NCBI RefSeq assembly: GCF_002277895.1
Contig: NZ_CP023000.1
Location: 186,001-250,000 of the forward strand
DNA length: 64,000 bases
DNA from: Rhizobium sp. 11515TR
GTDB lineage: Bacteria; Pseudomonadota; Alphaproteobacteria; Rhizobiales; Rhizobiaceae
Direction: 5' to 3'
Positions 8,967-17,639 of this stretch are shown one piece after another. Numbering within the stretch: position 1 is the stretch's first letter; every line of letters begins with the position of its first letter. The notes under the pieces are model-generated. The model was not told where the DNA came from, ran no database searches, and worked only from the letters and a program-made list of their open reading frames with translations. Made by a program: the position numbers and the translations under genes.

Positions 8967-8985
8967 AAACATAGTTGCTAAGCTG
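8967..8985 (+). promoter_or_regulatory. Candidate GntR operator, copy 1
   Basis: The 19-base motif AAACATAGTTGCTAAGCTG recurs with only two differences at 13756-13774 beside the GntR gene. Here it lies 56 bases before the start of the SDR at 9042. Two near-identical 19-mers in the two promoter regions of one catabolic cluster are unlikely by chance, so a shared regulator site is the simplest reading. Confidence 0.5.
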
Positions 8986-9041
8986 TCTTGTCTGTGTTTA
9001 GATCGCGGTCTCTCTCCCGCTGACACGCAAGGACATCGCTA

Positions 9042-9827
9042 ATGTCTCCGAATTACTCCGTCTTCGCAGATGACGCTTTCGCTGGAAAAACGGTACTCGT
9101 CACCGGCGCTGCCAGCGGCATGGGGCTGGAAACGTCACGTGCCTTTGCCTCCAAAAGTGCGGAAGTCGTCATGGCCGATCGCGATAAGGAAGGTCTCGAA
9201 CGGCATTCCCGCGAATTGCTGGATGGTGGCGCGAATGTGCATGCGGTGCCGGTCGATATCTCCGACCAGGCGAGCATTGGCAAGCTCTTTGACTACTGCG
9301 ACACCAATCTCGCCAGGCTGGACAACGTGGTCACTTGCGCAGCGATCATTACGGCGAAACGGATGTTCGAACAGGACTGGGTGCATTGGCAGAAGGTGCT
9401 GAACATCAATCTGCTCGGAACCTTCTTTACCGTTCAGGCAGGCGTCAAACGCATGCTTGATAACCCGGACGGTGGAAACATCGTCTGCGTTGCGTCCGAC
9501 GCCGGTGTTCATGGGGGAGGTGGGTTAATCGCCGATACGGCTTACGCGGCCTCGAAAGCTGCCACGCTTTCGATGGTCAAATCGGTCGCTCGCGAGCTTG
9601 CCGGCAAGAAGGTTCGCATCAATAGCCTCAACCCGGGGCCGACGGATTCGCCGATGCATTCGCATATCGACCAGTCACTGAAGGACCGGATTGCCGGGAA
9701 CCTCCCGATGCGCCGCATGGGCAGGCCGGACGACATGGCAGCTGGCATCATGTTTCTCTGCTCCGATGCGGCAAGCTTCGTCTATGGCGCTGCGCTCGAT
9801 GTCGATGGCGGCTCGATGTTCCGCTAG
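9042..9827 (+). CDS. SDR-family oxidoreductase
   Basis: This 261-aa short-chain dehydrogenase has the cofactor motif TGAASGMG (residues 21-28), an acidic DRD after the second strand (46-48, suggesting NAD preference), the serine in CVASD (S152) and the YAASK active site (Y168, K172). The usual VYGAALDVDGG ending is present. It is followed after 12 bases by the FAD-dependent oxidoreductase gene, with which it should form a two-gene operon under the candidate GntR operator. The likely role is dehydrogenation of a sugar-like or polyol substrate, inferred from the nearby sugar importer and dehydratase. Confidence 0.85.
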   Translation: MSPNYSVFADDAFAGKTVLVTGAASGMGLETSRAFASKSAEVVMADRDKEGLERHSRELLDGGANVHAVPVDISDQASIGKLFDYCDTNLARLDNVVTCAAIITAKRMFEQDWVHWQKVLNINLLGTFFTVQAGVKRMLDNPDGGNIVCVASDAGVHGGGGLIADTAYAASKAATLSMVKSVARELAGKKVRINSLNPGPTDSPMHSHIDQSLKDRIAGNLPMRRMGRPDDMAAGIMFLCSDAASFVYGAALDVDGGSMFR

Positions 9828-9839
9828 GGAGGATATACG

Positions 9840-11231
9840 ATGACGGAGACAAAGCGGCGTTATTCCTATGCGGCCGATATTCCTGAGTACGATGACGTCG
9901 ACGTTCTCGTCGTCGGTGGCGGACCGTCGGGCCTATCAGCTGCTGTTGCTGCTGCGCGTCTCGGCGTAAAGGTCAGGCTCGTCGAACGCTACGGCTTTCT
10001 CGGCGGCAATCTCACCGCAGGGCTCGTCGGACCCTGCATGACCTCTTACTCGCTCGACGGCAGTCAGCAGCTGATCCGCGGCATCTACGAGGAATTCGTG
10101 CACCGGATGATGGCCCTCGGTGGCGCGATGCACCCGAGCACCATCCCCGCCGGGTCGGCCTATTGCGGCTTTATCGTCTATGGTCACGACAAGGTCACGC
10201 CCTTCGAACCCGAAGCGGCGAAGGTGGTGGCACAGCGCATGTGCGTCGAGGCAGGGGTGGATCTTCTGCTGCATACGATGGCCGTTGATGCGATCGTCGA
10301 TCATGAGGCGGGAAATCCGAGAGTGCTCGGCGTTGTCTGCGCCGGTAAAGGCGGGCTGAAGGCGGCCCGCTCGAGGGTCGTGGTCGATTGCTCTGCTGAC
10401 GGGGATGTTGCGCATTTTGCCGGCGTCCATACGCGGCACGGCCGCGACAGCGACGGACTCGCGCAGCCGCAGACCCTGTTCTTCCGGGTGCAGAATGTCG
10501 ATGACCAGGTGGTTGAGGACTATGTGCGCTCCCACCCTGACGACTACCGCCCATTCGCCTCGATCGTTGCAAAGGCGACGGCCGAGGGACGGTTTCCTGC
10601 GCCCCGGCGCGGCATCGGGCTCTACAAGACGATGGAGCCTGGTGTCTGGCGTATCAACACCGGCCGCGTGCTTCGCCGCAACGGAGCGGACGCGCAGGAG
10701 CTTACGCTTGCAGAGATGGAGGGCCGTGAGCAGACGGTGGCGCTTCTCGATTTCTTCCGCAACAATCTGCCGGGTTTCGAAAATGTCGAGCTCAGGGACA
10801 CGGCGACGCAGATCGGCGTGCGCGAGACCCGGCGCATCGAGGGTGATTACGAGCTGACGCTCGAAGACCTGCGCAGTGGTCGTGCCTTCGATGATGTGGT
10901 CGCCCTGTGTGGTTATCCGCTCGACATTCATGATCCGACGGGATCGGGCGGCGGCACTGGCGGCGATGCACCGGCGACCGCAAACGCCTACCAAATTCCT
11001 TACCGCGTGATGGTACCTCGTCATCACGAGGGTCTGCTGGTGTCCGGCCGGGCGGTCTCGGCGACGCATGAAGCTTTGAGCGCCATCAGGGTTATGCCGC
11101 CCTGCTTCGCGCTGGGCCAGGCGGCAGGCGTGGGCGCGGCGCTCTCGATCGGCAACCGGGCTAGCCCGCGGCACGTGGACTATGCCGATCTCAGGAGAGA
11201 ACTCCTGGCGCAAGGCGCCTATCTCGGCTGA
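9840..11231 (+). CDS. FAD-dependent oxidoreductase (FAD_oxidored family)
   Basis: The 463-aa flavoprotein starts with an FAD-binding Rossmann motif (DVLVVGGGPSGLSAAVAAAR, about residues 20-39), then LVERYGFLGGN, a pattern seen in the FAD-dependent oxidoreductases related to fumarate reductase/thiazole-type proteins. A second FAD-contact block near the C-terminus reads LLVSGRAVSATHEALSAIR and ends with CFALGQAAGVGAAL. No signal peptide is visible, so it is cytoplasmic. It is downstream of and probably co-transcribed with the SDR. The substrate is unknown; members of this group often act in uncharacterised sugar-acid or heterocycle catabolism. Confidence 0.8.
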   Translation: MTETKRRYSYAADIPEYDDVDVLVVGGGPSGLSAAVAAARLGVKVRLVERYGFLGGNLTAGLVGPCMTSYSLDGSQQLIRGIYEEFVHRMMALGGAMHPSTIPAGSAYCGFIVYGHDKVTPFEPEAAKVVAQRMCVEAGVDLLLHTMAVDAIVDHEAGNPRVLGVVCAGKGGLKAARSRVVVDCSADGDVAHFAGVHTRHGRDSDGLAQPQTLFFRVQNVDDQVVEDYVRSHPDDYRPFASIVAKATAEGRFPAPRRGIGLYKTMEPGVWRINTGRVLRRNGADAQELTLAEMEGREQTVALLDFFRNNLPGFENVELRDTATQIGVRETRRIEGDYELTLEDLRSGRAFDDVVALCGYPLDIHDPTGSGGGTGGDAPATANAYQIPYRVMVPRHHEGLLVSGRAVSATHEALSAIRVMPPCFALGQAAGVGAALSIGNRASPRHVDYADLRRELLAQGAYLG

Positions 11232-11267
11232 TAGCAGCTTCGCCTGGGCGATTGCACCGCAGCTCGC

Positions 11268-11603
11268 TCAAGCCTTCAGGTGGAGCGTTAAAAGGACGGT
11301 GCATTCGGCGCCGTCTTCGAAACGAGCGGCGACGCGGAGCCAGTTACCGAAATGGGCGATGCGGGCCGCCGCAAGGCCGTCGATCTCCGATGGCATGTCG
11401 AATTCCGTCCCTTCGCGAACCCAGCGCATTCCGTCGGGCGAGATCTCGACGAAAGCCTTGCCCGGCCGACCAATGGGCGCCTTGAGCGCACGCAGGAAAA
11501 ACACCGCCTCGCGCGCCCAGCCCGCTTCGTAGGGTTCGCTCGCCGCTTCGCCGCTCCAGCGCTCGTTTCGGGCAATGATGGCGGTAATATTTTCGGGCAG
11601 CAT
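11268..11603 (-). CDS. Conserved-looking protein of unknown function (111 aa)
   Basis: I do not recognise a family. The 111-aa product is soluble, with alternating strands suggestive of a small beta-rich fold (FVEISPDGMRWVREGTEF and FGNWLRVAARFEDGAECTVL). Its ATG overlaps the stop of the 303-aa gene by one base (TGATG), so the two are translationally coupled. It is the third gene of the enolase operon. A beta-sandwich accessory domain that partners the 303-aa protein is one possibility. Both overlap in expression with a sugar-type catabolic cluster. Confidence 0.65.
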   Translation of the reverse strand: MLPENITAIIARNERWSGEAASEPYEAGWAREAVFFLRALKAPIGRPGKAFVEISPDGMRWVREGTEFDMPSEIDGLAAARIAHFGNWLRVAARFEDGAECTVLLTLHLKA

Positions 11604-12514
11604 CAGAAGTCCCCTGAAATGCAGACGGAATCAACATAGAGAAAGGCGCGCTTGGCCGCGTCTGTTTCCGCGAACATGCAAAAATTGAGCATACACCAGA
11701 GATTTTTCATGGCTGGAATGCGGATGGAATCGAAGCCGGACAGATCGAAGCGGCGATCGTTGCACTGAAAGTCGGTGGCTTTCATCGTGGCCAGATCGAA
11801 GTCGAAGCGCAGATAGCTCCAGTTCACCTTGGTCGGGATCTCATTGTAACAGAGCCGCTGGTCTCCGCCGGGCAGGTCCAGCCATCCCTCAGGCGCAAGG
11901 TGGTAATGGCTGACGGTCTTCTCTTCATTGCCAATCGGCTTCAAGGCTGTGGTCTCGCGCTTGTACTGCCACTTCTGGATATGTCTGCCATTCTCGGCAT
12001 TGAGAAAACGAAGGTGCGGCATGACGCGTTCGCCGTCGCCATCCCGGTCACCACATTGCAGATCGAACAGGAAACCGATCGAGCGAACATCGGTCTCGGA
12101 AAGCTTCAGCTCCGTCGCCTCTGGCTTGAACGTGAAGAACACTTCAAAGCGGATGGGCCCGCGAGCGCGAAACGTGTGGCGCTTTATTGCGACATTCTGG
12201 GCGCCCGGCTTCGGCTTCGTGGCGATCTTCAGCGCATAGGACGAATCCATGCCGCCATGCGAACCGGCGTCCCAATGGCCAAGCGTCGAAAGCATTGCGC
12301 TCGAGTGCTGGGCATAACCGGGCAGCATCGAATCCAGCGTATCCTCGTAATTGCCGACAAGTTGCGACCAGCCGCAGTGGCCGCGCGCGAAATCGTCGAA
12401 CGATACGATGCGTGGCAAGGGATCGAAGCGGCTGAGCGCCGGGTCTGCACGTAGCATGGCAAGCCGCATCGCCTCGGTCATCTCGGCCGCCGTCGGAAAA
12501 GTGGATGTGGCCAT
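11603..12514 (-). CDS. Unknown 303-aa protein, possibly DUF6772-like
   Basis: The 303-aa product has no signal peptide and is rich in aromatic residues and strand-like segments (IRFEVFFTF, WSYLRFDFDL, FLYVDSVCISGDF), which suggests a jelly-roll or lectin-like fold. I recall proteins of this kind annotated as DUF6772, but this is from memory and unverified. It lies 12 bases after the enolase-superfamily gene and is coupled to the 111-aa gene. In this setting it might be a sugar-binding protein, epimerase or lyase. No catalytic motif can be assigned. Confidence 0.65.
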   Translation of the reverse strand: MATSTFPTAAEMTEAMRLAMLRADPALSRFDPLPRIVSFDDFARGHCGWSQLVGNYEDTLDSMLPGYAQHSSAMLSTLGHWDAGSHGGMDSSYALKIATKPKPGAQNVAIKRHTFRARGPIRFEVFFTFKPEATELKLSETDVRSIGFLFDLQCGDRDGDGERVMPHLRFLNAENGRHIQKWQYKRETTALKPIGNEEKTVSHYHLAPEGWLDLPGGDQRLCYNEIPTKVNWSYLRFDFDLATMKATDFQCNDRRFDLSGFDSIRIPAMKNLWCMLNFCMFAETDAAKRAFLYVDSVCISGDF

Positions 12515-12526
12515 TGTTTCAGGTCC

Positions 12527-13651
12527 TCACTGGATGCGGAGCCGCTTGACGGCGTCCCAATCGATTTCGATGCCGAGGCCCGACCCGGAAGGGACATCGA
12601 GCGTCCCGTTCTTCTGGCGCAGGCAGCCCGGTGCGAGATTTGCGAGATCACGCTTGAAGGGACTGAGATCGCATTCGCATTCCATCAGCAGGAAGTTTGG
12701 CATCGCCGCTGCCAGATGAATGCTGGCCGTCTCGCAGATGATGCCGGACATACCGATATGCGGTGCATAAGCGACATCGTGCAGGCTGGCAAAGTCCGCC
12801 ATCCGCCTCGTTTCGCTGATCCCGCCGGCGCGCGCGACATCCGGCTGCAATATCGACAGCGTGCGGTTTGCCACGAGGCGCTGCACCTGATCGGCGGTGA
12901 AATTGCTCTCGCCGGCTGCGAGCGGCACGTCGCAGCGTTTGCGAAGTTCCTCGTAGCCCAGTTCGTTTTCAGGCGCGAGCGGCTCCTCGAACCAGAAATA
13001 GCCATTGGCCGAAAGCGCCCGGCCGACTTCGACGGCCTCGTCCAGCGTATAGGCCCAGTTGGCATCGACGCAGAGGGCAAGGTCGTCCCCGGCGCGCTTT
13101 CTCAGTCTCTCGATCCGGCGGCACGCCTCCTTGACGGGTTTTGCCATCTTCACCTTGATGCGTGGGAAACCTTCGCCCGTATAGCGTTCGAGCTCCCGGT
13201 CGGCTTCGGCATCCTCCACCCAGTTGATGGCTGCGGCATAGACATCGATCCGCTCGCGGCCGATACCGCCCAGAAGCTTGGCGACCGGCAGGCCTGCAGA
13301 TTTTCCGAGAATGTCCCAGAGCGCGATGTCGACACCTGCAATTGCCTCGATCAGCATCCCGCCGGCGCGTCCTGAAAGAGCGCGGCGCATGGATTGCCAC
13401 AGCGCACCGATATTGCGCGCGTCCTGCCCGACGAGCCTGGGCTTCAGCGAAGTGTCGATCAGGTCCGCATAGGCTTTGGGGGAAAACCGCGCCAGCGTCT
13501 CGCCGATGCCAACGATGCCGTCCGCGGTGCGGACTTCCACCAGCACAATCGACACCTGATTGTAGGTGCCCCACGAGGTGACGGTCGGCTTTGGCAGCGT
13601 CTGCGTCAGGGGATGGGCGATCACATCGGTAATACGGATCGCGCTGGTCAT
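12527..13651 (-). CDS. Mandelate racemase/muconate lactonising enzyme family protein (enolase superfamily)
   Basis: From the ATG at 13651 the product is 374 aa. All enolase-superfamily landmarks are present: the KxK pair (K166, K168) in RIKVKM, metal ligands D196 (CVDANW), E222 (WFEEP) and E248 (AGESN), and the D271/H298 dyad (QPDVARAGG, APHIG). The KxK plus Asp/His dyad marks the mandelate racemase subgroup, typically acid-sugar dehydratases or racemases acting in the cytoplasm. An ATG 21 bases further upstream (13672) is an alternative start. It leads a minus-strand operon with two unknown genes and is divergent from the GntR gene. Sugar-acid dehydration is the likely job, given the adjoining sugar importer. 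Confidence 0.85.
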   Translation of the reverse strand: MTSAIRITDVIAHPLTQTLPKPTVTSWGTYNQVSIVLVEVRTADGIVGIGETLARFSPKAYADLIDTSLKPRLVGQDARNIGALWQSMRRALSGRAGGMLIEAIAGVDIALWDILGKSAGLPVAKLLGGIGRERIDVYAAAINWVEDAEADRELERYTGEGFPRIKVKMAKPVKEACRRIERLRKRAGDDLALCVDANWAYTLDEAVEVGRALSANGYFWFEEPLAPENELGYEELRKRCDVPLAAGESNFTADQVQRLVANRTLSILQPDVARAGGISETRRMADFASLHDVAYAPHIGMSGIICETASIHLAAAMPNFLLMECECDLSPFKRDLANLAPGCLRQKNGTLDVPSGSGLGIEIDWDAVKRLRIQ

Positions 13652-13744
13652 GCCGATGTTCCCGTCGTCCATTGGCCTGCTCGCTTGATGTTTTTCTAGC
13701 CGCTTCCGGCTGTCTCTGTTAGTTCTAGCCACAGATCTTCATCT

Positions 13745-13774
13745 TGGCAACTGATAAACCTAGTTGCTAAGTTG
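13745..13774 (+). promoter_or_regulatory. Candidate GntR operator, copy 2 (inverted repeat)
   Basis: The half-sites TTGGCAACT (13745-13753) and AGTTGCTAA (13762-13770) form an inverted repeat with one mismatch, and the right part belongs to the 19-base motif AAACCTAGTTGCTAAGTTG (13756-13774) also found at 8967. It lies between the enolase and GntR genes, 38 bases before the GntR start, which is where an autoregulating GntR protein would bind. Confidence 0.55.
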
Positions 13775-13811
13775 GAGACTGAATGATAGCCTTGAGGTCG
13801 ATGAGGACAAA

Positions 13812-14570
13812 ATGACAGAAAACCAGGGACGGAAAACCGTGTTTGCTGCCAAGCCAGCCAGCCCCTCGCGCCTTGCGGATGGCGTTTCCGACGCGATCGC
13901 GGCCGCACTTTTCGATGGCCGTATCTCACCCGGCGAGCCGTTGCCGCCGGAAGGCGAGATCGCAAAGGAGTTCGGGGTATCAAAGCCGATCGCCCGCGAA
14001 GCGCTACGGCAGCTGACGGCGGCTGGCCTGATCTTCACGCAGCAGGGCAAGGTCGCCCGGGCAAAGACGCTGAGCGGCGAGCCGATGGACAAGATCTATG
14101 GCTACGCAGTCCGCTCCAGCCTGAAGCGGCTGCAGGAGGCCAATGAGATGCGCCGCGTCGTGGAGACCGGCATTGCGCGTCTAGCCGCCGAGCGGCGCGA
14201 CGCCGATGGCCTGTCCGCCATGCGCCAGGGCCTTACCCAGATGTCGGCTTCGCTTCTCGATCCGGCCGGCTTTACGGACGCCGATATTCTCTTTCATCTC
14301 GGTCTTGCCATGGCGACCGGCAACTTCATGATCCGGGTGCAGATGGAAGGCATGCGCTCCGTTCAGCGGGAAGTGTCCGAGCTGTTCTCGCGGCGCGCCA
14401 ACCGCAGCGATGCCGACTGGCGTGCCACGATCGCCCGCCACCAGGCGATCTATGATGCGATCGCGGCCGGTGACGCCAATCTTGCCGAGGAGAAAATCCG
14501 GGCGCATTTCGACGCCGCGGATATCGCTTCGCTCGAGGTCGCCGACAAGCTTTCGGGTGATCCGGCATGA
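13812..14570 (+). CDS. GntR-family transcriptional regulator, FCD (FadR) type
   Basis: The 252-aa regulator has an N-terminal winged helix (about residues 20-85, with ISPGEPLPPEGEIAKEFGVS and REALRQLTAAGLI) and a C-terminal all-helical FCD ligand domain (about 100-240). Histidines suited to metal or ligand binding occur in DADILFHLGLA and TIARHQAIYDAI. I choose the ATG at 13812, preceded by GAGG at 13802-13805, over an upstream in-frame start at 13764 that would lie in the operator. It overlaps the next SDR by ATGA. It probably represses the two operons carrying the shared motif until a sugar-acid ligand binds. Confidence 0.85.
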   Translation: MTENQGRKTVFAAKPASPSRLADGVSDAIAAALFDGRISPGEPLPPEGEIAKEFGVSKPIAREALRQLTAAGLIFTQQGKVARAKTLSGEPMDKIYGYAVRSSLKRLQEANEMRRVVETGIARLAAERRDADGLSAMRQGLTQMSASLLDPAGFTDADILFHLGLAMATGNFMIRVQMEGMRSVQREVSELFSRRANRSDADWRATIARHQAIYDAIAAGDANLAEEKIRAHFDAADIASLEVADKLSGDPA

Positions 14571-15355
14571 CGGCGGCGCGCTTCTCCCTGGCGAAGAGAC
14601 GCGCGCTGGTGACGGGCGCTAGTTCGGGCATCGGGCAGGCCGTCGCGCTCGGCCTTGCTCAGCACGGCGCCGAGGTCGTCCTGCACCACTTCGGCAATGC
14701 GGAGGGTGCGCGGAAAACCGCGGCTGAAATCGGCGGCAATGTGCCGATCCTGGAGGCGGATTTCACAATGCCCGGCGCGGCGGAAGCTCTTGCAGAAAAG
14801 GCGCTGCGTGACTGCGGCCCGATCGACATCCTGATCGCCAATGCGGCAATCGAGCGGCGCATGCCATGGACGGATGTCGATATGGCGCAGATCACCCAGC
14901 ATATGACCGCGAATTTCGCGACGCTGATTTCGCTCGCCGGCAAACTGGTTCCGCCGATGGCCGAACGTGGCTGGGGACGGGTAGTCGCGACGGGCAGCGT
15001 CATGGCTGCAAGGCCACGTGCCGAGACGCTCGTCTACGCCTCGCTAAAAGCGGCGCAGCTGACGGCTGTCCAGGCAATTGCGCGCGATGTCGGTTCCAAT
15101 GGAGTGACGCTCAATGTCGTCTCCCCTGGGGCGATCGAGATCGAGGCGAATGCAGAGCGCTATGGCGATGCCGCGTTTCGCAAGGCGGTTGCCGCCAAGA
15201 TTCCCGTCGGCCGGCATGGTCAGCCGGAGGATCTGGTCGGAGCATTCGTCTTTCTGTGCAGCGATGCCGCAAGCTACATTACCGGCGCCAACATTCCCGT
15301 CGACGGAGGATGGCCGATTGGCGATGCACCCGGTTCGCTTCCGGGGACGGCATGA
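14567..15355 (+). CDS. SDR-family oxidoreductase
   Basis: The 262-aa product is a short-chain dehydrogenase with cofactor motif TGASSGIG (residues 16-23), the NAA motif (ANAAIE, 91-96), serine S144 in ATGSV and active site YASLK (Y157, K161). It ends with ITGANIPVDGGW and a short extra tail. Its ATG overlaps the GntR stop, a strong sign that regulator and enzyme are co-expressed. About 100 bases later the sugar importer begins, so it may feed on the same imported substrate. Confidence 0.85.
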   Translation: MTAARFSLAKRRALVTGASSGIGQAVALGLAQHGAEVVLHHFGNAEGARKTAAEIGGNVPILEADFTMPGAAEALAEKALRDCGPIDILIANAAIERRMPWTDVDMAQITQHMTANFATLISLAGKLVPPMAERGWGRVVATGSVMAARPRAETLVYASLKAAQLTAVQAIARDVGSNGVTLNVVSPGAIEIEANAERYGDAAFRKAVAAKIPVGRHGQPEDLVGAFVFLCSDAASYITGANIPVDGGWPIGDAPGSLPGTA

Positions 15356-15373
15356 GGAGAGAAAAGACAAGCA

Positions 15374-15389
15374 GGCAGAACGCTCTGCC
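15374..15389 (+). promoter_or_regulatory. Small intercistronic hairpin before the sugar binding-protein gene
   Basis: GGCAGA (15374-15379) and TCTGCC (15384-15389) form a six-base-pair stem with a four-base loop in the gap between the SDR and binding-protein genes. There is no T-run. It may mark a processing point in a longer transcript or be fortuitous. Confidence 0.3.
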
Positions 15390-15457
15390 GCGGCAGTCCG
15401 GCCTTTGAAACCAATCGCCCGGACAGCCTGACAACCCATTGACCAAGGGAGGAAACC

Positions 15458-16705
15458 ATGAAGGCCGCACTAGCAGGTATTGCCGCATCTGCACTGACAC
15501 TGTTGCTGACGACGACCGCGGCATTCGCGACCGATCTGCGCATGACCGTGTGGACGGGTAACGACGCGCATCTGAAGATGCTGAACGGCATCGCCGAAGG
15601 CTTCAAGAAAACCCACCCCGACGTCAATGTCCGGTTCGAGACCGTGCCGGTCAACGACTATACCCAGAAGCTCACCTTCCAGATCGCCGGCGGCAACGCG
15701 CCCGATATCGCCTGGATGATGGAAGACGCAGCGCCTGCCTTCGAAAACGCCAACCTTTTGATGGATCTCGGCCCCACCCTCAAGGCGACCGAAGGCTATG
15801 ATTTTGCCGACTTCTCCGAGCCGGCCATGGGGCTCTGGCAGAAGGACGAAACGGTCTACGGCATTCCGTTTTCGACGTCACCCTTCCTGATCTACTACAA
15901 CAAGGACATGTTCGACAAAGCCGGCATCGAGGATCCCGAACAGCTTTATGCCAAGGGCGAGTGGAACATGGACAAGTTCCAGGAAGTCGCCAAGAAGCTT
16001 GCCCAGGCCAACCCGGGCAAATGGGGCTTCGAGTTTAAGGACGGCGAAGGCTATGCCTCGCGCATGACCCACGCCTTCGTGCCGCCGATCCGCGCCTATG
16101 GCGGCGACATCTGGTCCAACAAGCAGTGCGGCTTCGATAAACCGGAAGCCGTCAAGGCGATCAAGCAGCTGCATGACATGGTCTTCAAGGACAAGTCGAT
16201 CGTGCCGCCCGGTGAGCAGGGCGACTATTTCTCCGGCAATTCGGCGATGACGATCAACCAGATCTCGCGCGCATCGAAGATGCCGGAAGCCGGCTTCAAG
16301 TGGGGTCTGGCACCGCTGCCGGCAGGGCCAGCGGGTGAATCTCCTGTTATCGGGCAGGCCGGTCTCGTTGTCTTCGCCTCGGGCAAGAACACCGAGATTG
16401 CCGCGCAGTTCGTCGCCTACATGACCAACAAGGAGAATGTCGCCACGATGGCACAGTTCTTCCCGCCGGCGCGCAAGAGCGTTCTCGCCAGCGATGCTTT
16501 CGTCAACAGCAACAAGCTCGTCTCGGCCCAGCAGATGAAGTACGTGGCGGACGCCATCGCCAAGGGTCGTGTCCACCCCGCGCATGAAAAGGCGCCGCAG
16601 ATCCAGGCGGCAATGGCGCCGCGTGTCGACGCGCTGTGGAAGTCCGATGCCGATGTGGATGCCGCCGTCAAGGGCATCTGCGCGGCGATTCAACCCCTGC
16701 TCTAA
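15458..16705 (+). CDS. Sugar ABC transporter substrate-binding protein (family 1, MalE/UgpB type)
   Basis: The 415-aa protein has a clear signal peptide (residues 1-24, AFA cleavage) and the pattern of family 1 solute-binding proteins: VNVRFETVPVNDYTQKL, the NAPDIAWM ligand-lobe motif, GIPFSTSPFLIYYNKDMF and, near the C-terminus, PPARKS. It is secreted to the periplasm and would deliver a carbohydrate to the two permeases that follow. It has a good GGGAGG ribosome site at 15447-15452. The sugar is unknown. Confidence 0.9.
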   Translation: MKAALAGIAASALTLLLTTTAAFATDLRMTVWTGNDAHLKMLNGIAEGFKKTHPDVNVRFETVPVNDYTQKLTFQIAGGNAPDIAWMMEDAAPAFENANLLMDLGPTLKATEGYDFADFSEPAMGLWQKDETVYGIPFSTSPFLIYYNKDMFDKAGIEDPEQLYAKGEWNMDKFQEVAKKLAQANPGKWGFEFKDGEGYASRMTHAFVPPIRAYGGDIWSNKQCGFDKPEAVKAIKQLHDMVFKDKSIVPPGEQGDYFSGNSAMTINQISRASKMPEAGFKWGLAPLPAGPAGESPVIGQAGLVVFASGKNTEIAAQFVAYMTNKENVATMAQFFPPARKSVLASDAFVNSNKLVSAQQMKYVADAIAKGRVHPAHEKAPQIQAAMAPRVDALWKSDADVDAAVKGICAAIQPLL

Positions 16706-16715
16706 GCGACAGATC

Positions 16716-17639
16716 ATGACCGAGATAGCAAGCGGCACGAAGCAAAGCGGGGAGCGGCCTTGGCTCACGCTGAAGATTAGGGAGACGATGGAGGCGTGGC
16801 TGTTCGTCAGCCCCACTCTTATAGGCTTCCTCATCTTCTTCCTGGGGCCGCTCTGCGCCGTCGTCTACTATTCGATGACGGAATGGAACCTGCTCACCCA
16901 GCAGGCGACGTTCGTCGGGCTGCAGAACTTTCAGAACGCACTGGTAGAAAACCCGGATTTCTGGCATGTCGTGCGAAACTCCGTCATCTTCGCTCTGGGG
17001 CTGGTACCGCTCAACATGGCGCTTGCCCTAGCGCTCGCTCTAGCACTTTCGCGCCCCTTCTTCGGCGTCGTGTTCTTCCGCACCGTCTTCTTTGCCCCCG
17101 TCATCACCTCGGCGATCGCCTGGGCGATCGTCTGGAAATTCATCCTCCAGGGGGAGGGGGGCTTCATCAATCAGGTGCTGGCGTTGGTCGGCATCACGGG
17201 GCCGAACTGGCTGCGCGAGCCGAACTGGGCGATGGCGGCCGTGATCGTCACCCGCGTCATCAAGATGGTCGGCCTGAACATGATCCTCTACATCGCCGCC
17301 CTGCAGGCCATCCCGCGTGATTACGAAGAAGCTGCCCTCTTGGAGGGTGCTTCGCGCTGGCAGGTCTTCCGCATGATCACCTGGCCGCTGCTGGCGCCTG
17401 CGACGCTGGTCATCATGGTCATCACCACGATCGGCTCGTTCAAGGTCTTCGACCACATCTACCAGATGACTGGCGGTGGGCCTGAAAATGGGACGCTCGT
17501 CCTTGCATTCTACATCTATCAGCAGGGCTTCAAGTTCTTCAATGTCGGCTATGCCTCGGCGCTGGCGCTGATCATGTTCGTCATCGTCATGGTCTTGACG
17601 CTGCTGCAGGTAATACTGAGACGGAAGGGATCGGCATGA
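16716..17639 (+). CDS. Sugar ABC transporter permease (MalF type)
   Basis: The 307-aa protein is the first permease of the sugar importer, with about six membrane helices (the first at AWLFVSPTLIGFLIFFLG). The EAA loop that docks the ATPase reads EEAALLEGASRWQVFRMITWPLLAP. I start it at the ATG at 16716, ten bases after the binding-protein stop, although the frame is open further upstream inside that gene. Its stop overlaps the next ATG by four bases. Confidence 0.88.
   Translation: MTEIASGTKQSGERPWLTLKIRETMEAWLFVSPTLIGFLIFFLGPLCAVVYYSMTEWNLLTQQATFVGLQNFQNALVENPDFWHVVRNSVIFALGLVPLNMALALALALALSRPFFGVVFFRTVFFAPVITSAIAWAIVWKFILQGEGGFINQVLALVGITGPNWLREPNWAMAAVIVTRVIKMVGLNMILYIAALQAIPRDYEEAALLEGASRWQVFRMITWPLLAPATLVIMVITTIGSFKVFDHIYQMTGGGPENGTLVLAFYIYQQGFKFFNVGYASALALIMFVIVMVLTLLQVILRRKGSA

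Larger units (their letters stand above)
8479..9041. other. Intergenic region between divergent SDR genes
   Basis: This 563-base gap separates the minus-strand trio from the + strand SDR/FAD operon. I see no convincing gene: a + strand 81-codon frame (8723-8968) has no family features and no good ribosome site. The gap holds a promoter candidate at 8841-8868, a direct repeat of TAATCAG (8832-8838 and 8851-8857), and near its right end the motif shared with the GntR gene (8967-8985). TAAACATAG (8966-8974) and CTGTGTTTA (8992-9000) also form a near-perfect inverted repeat around this motif. Confidence 0.6.

Noticed and set aside
8723..8968. 81-codon + strand frame in the gap between divergent SDR genes
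   Set aside because: It lacks a ribosome site and recognisable protein pattern, and overlaps the regulatory motifs.
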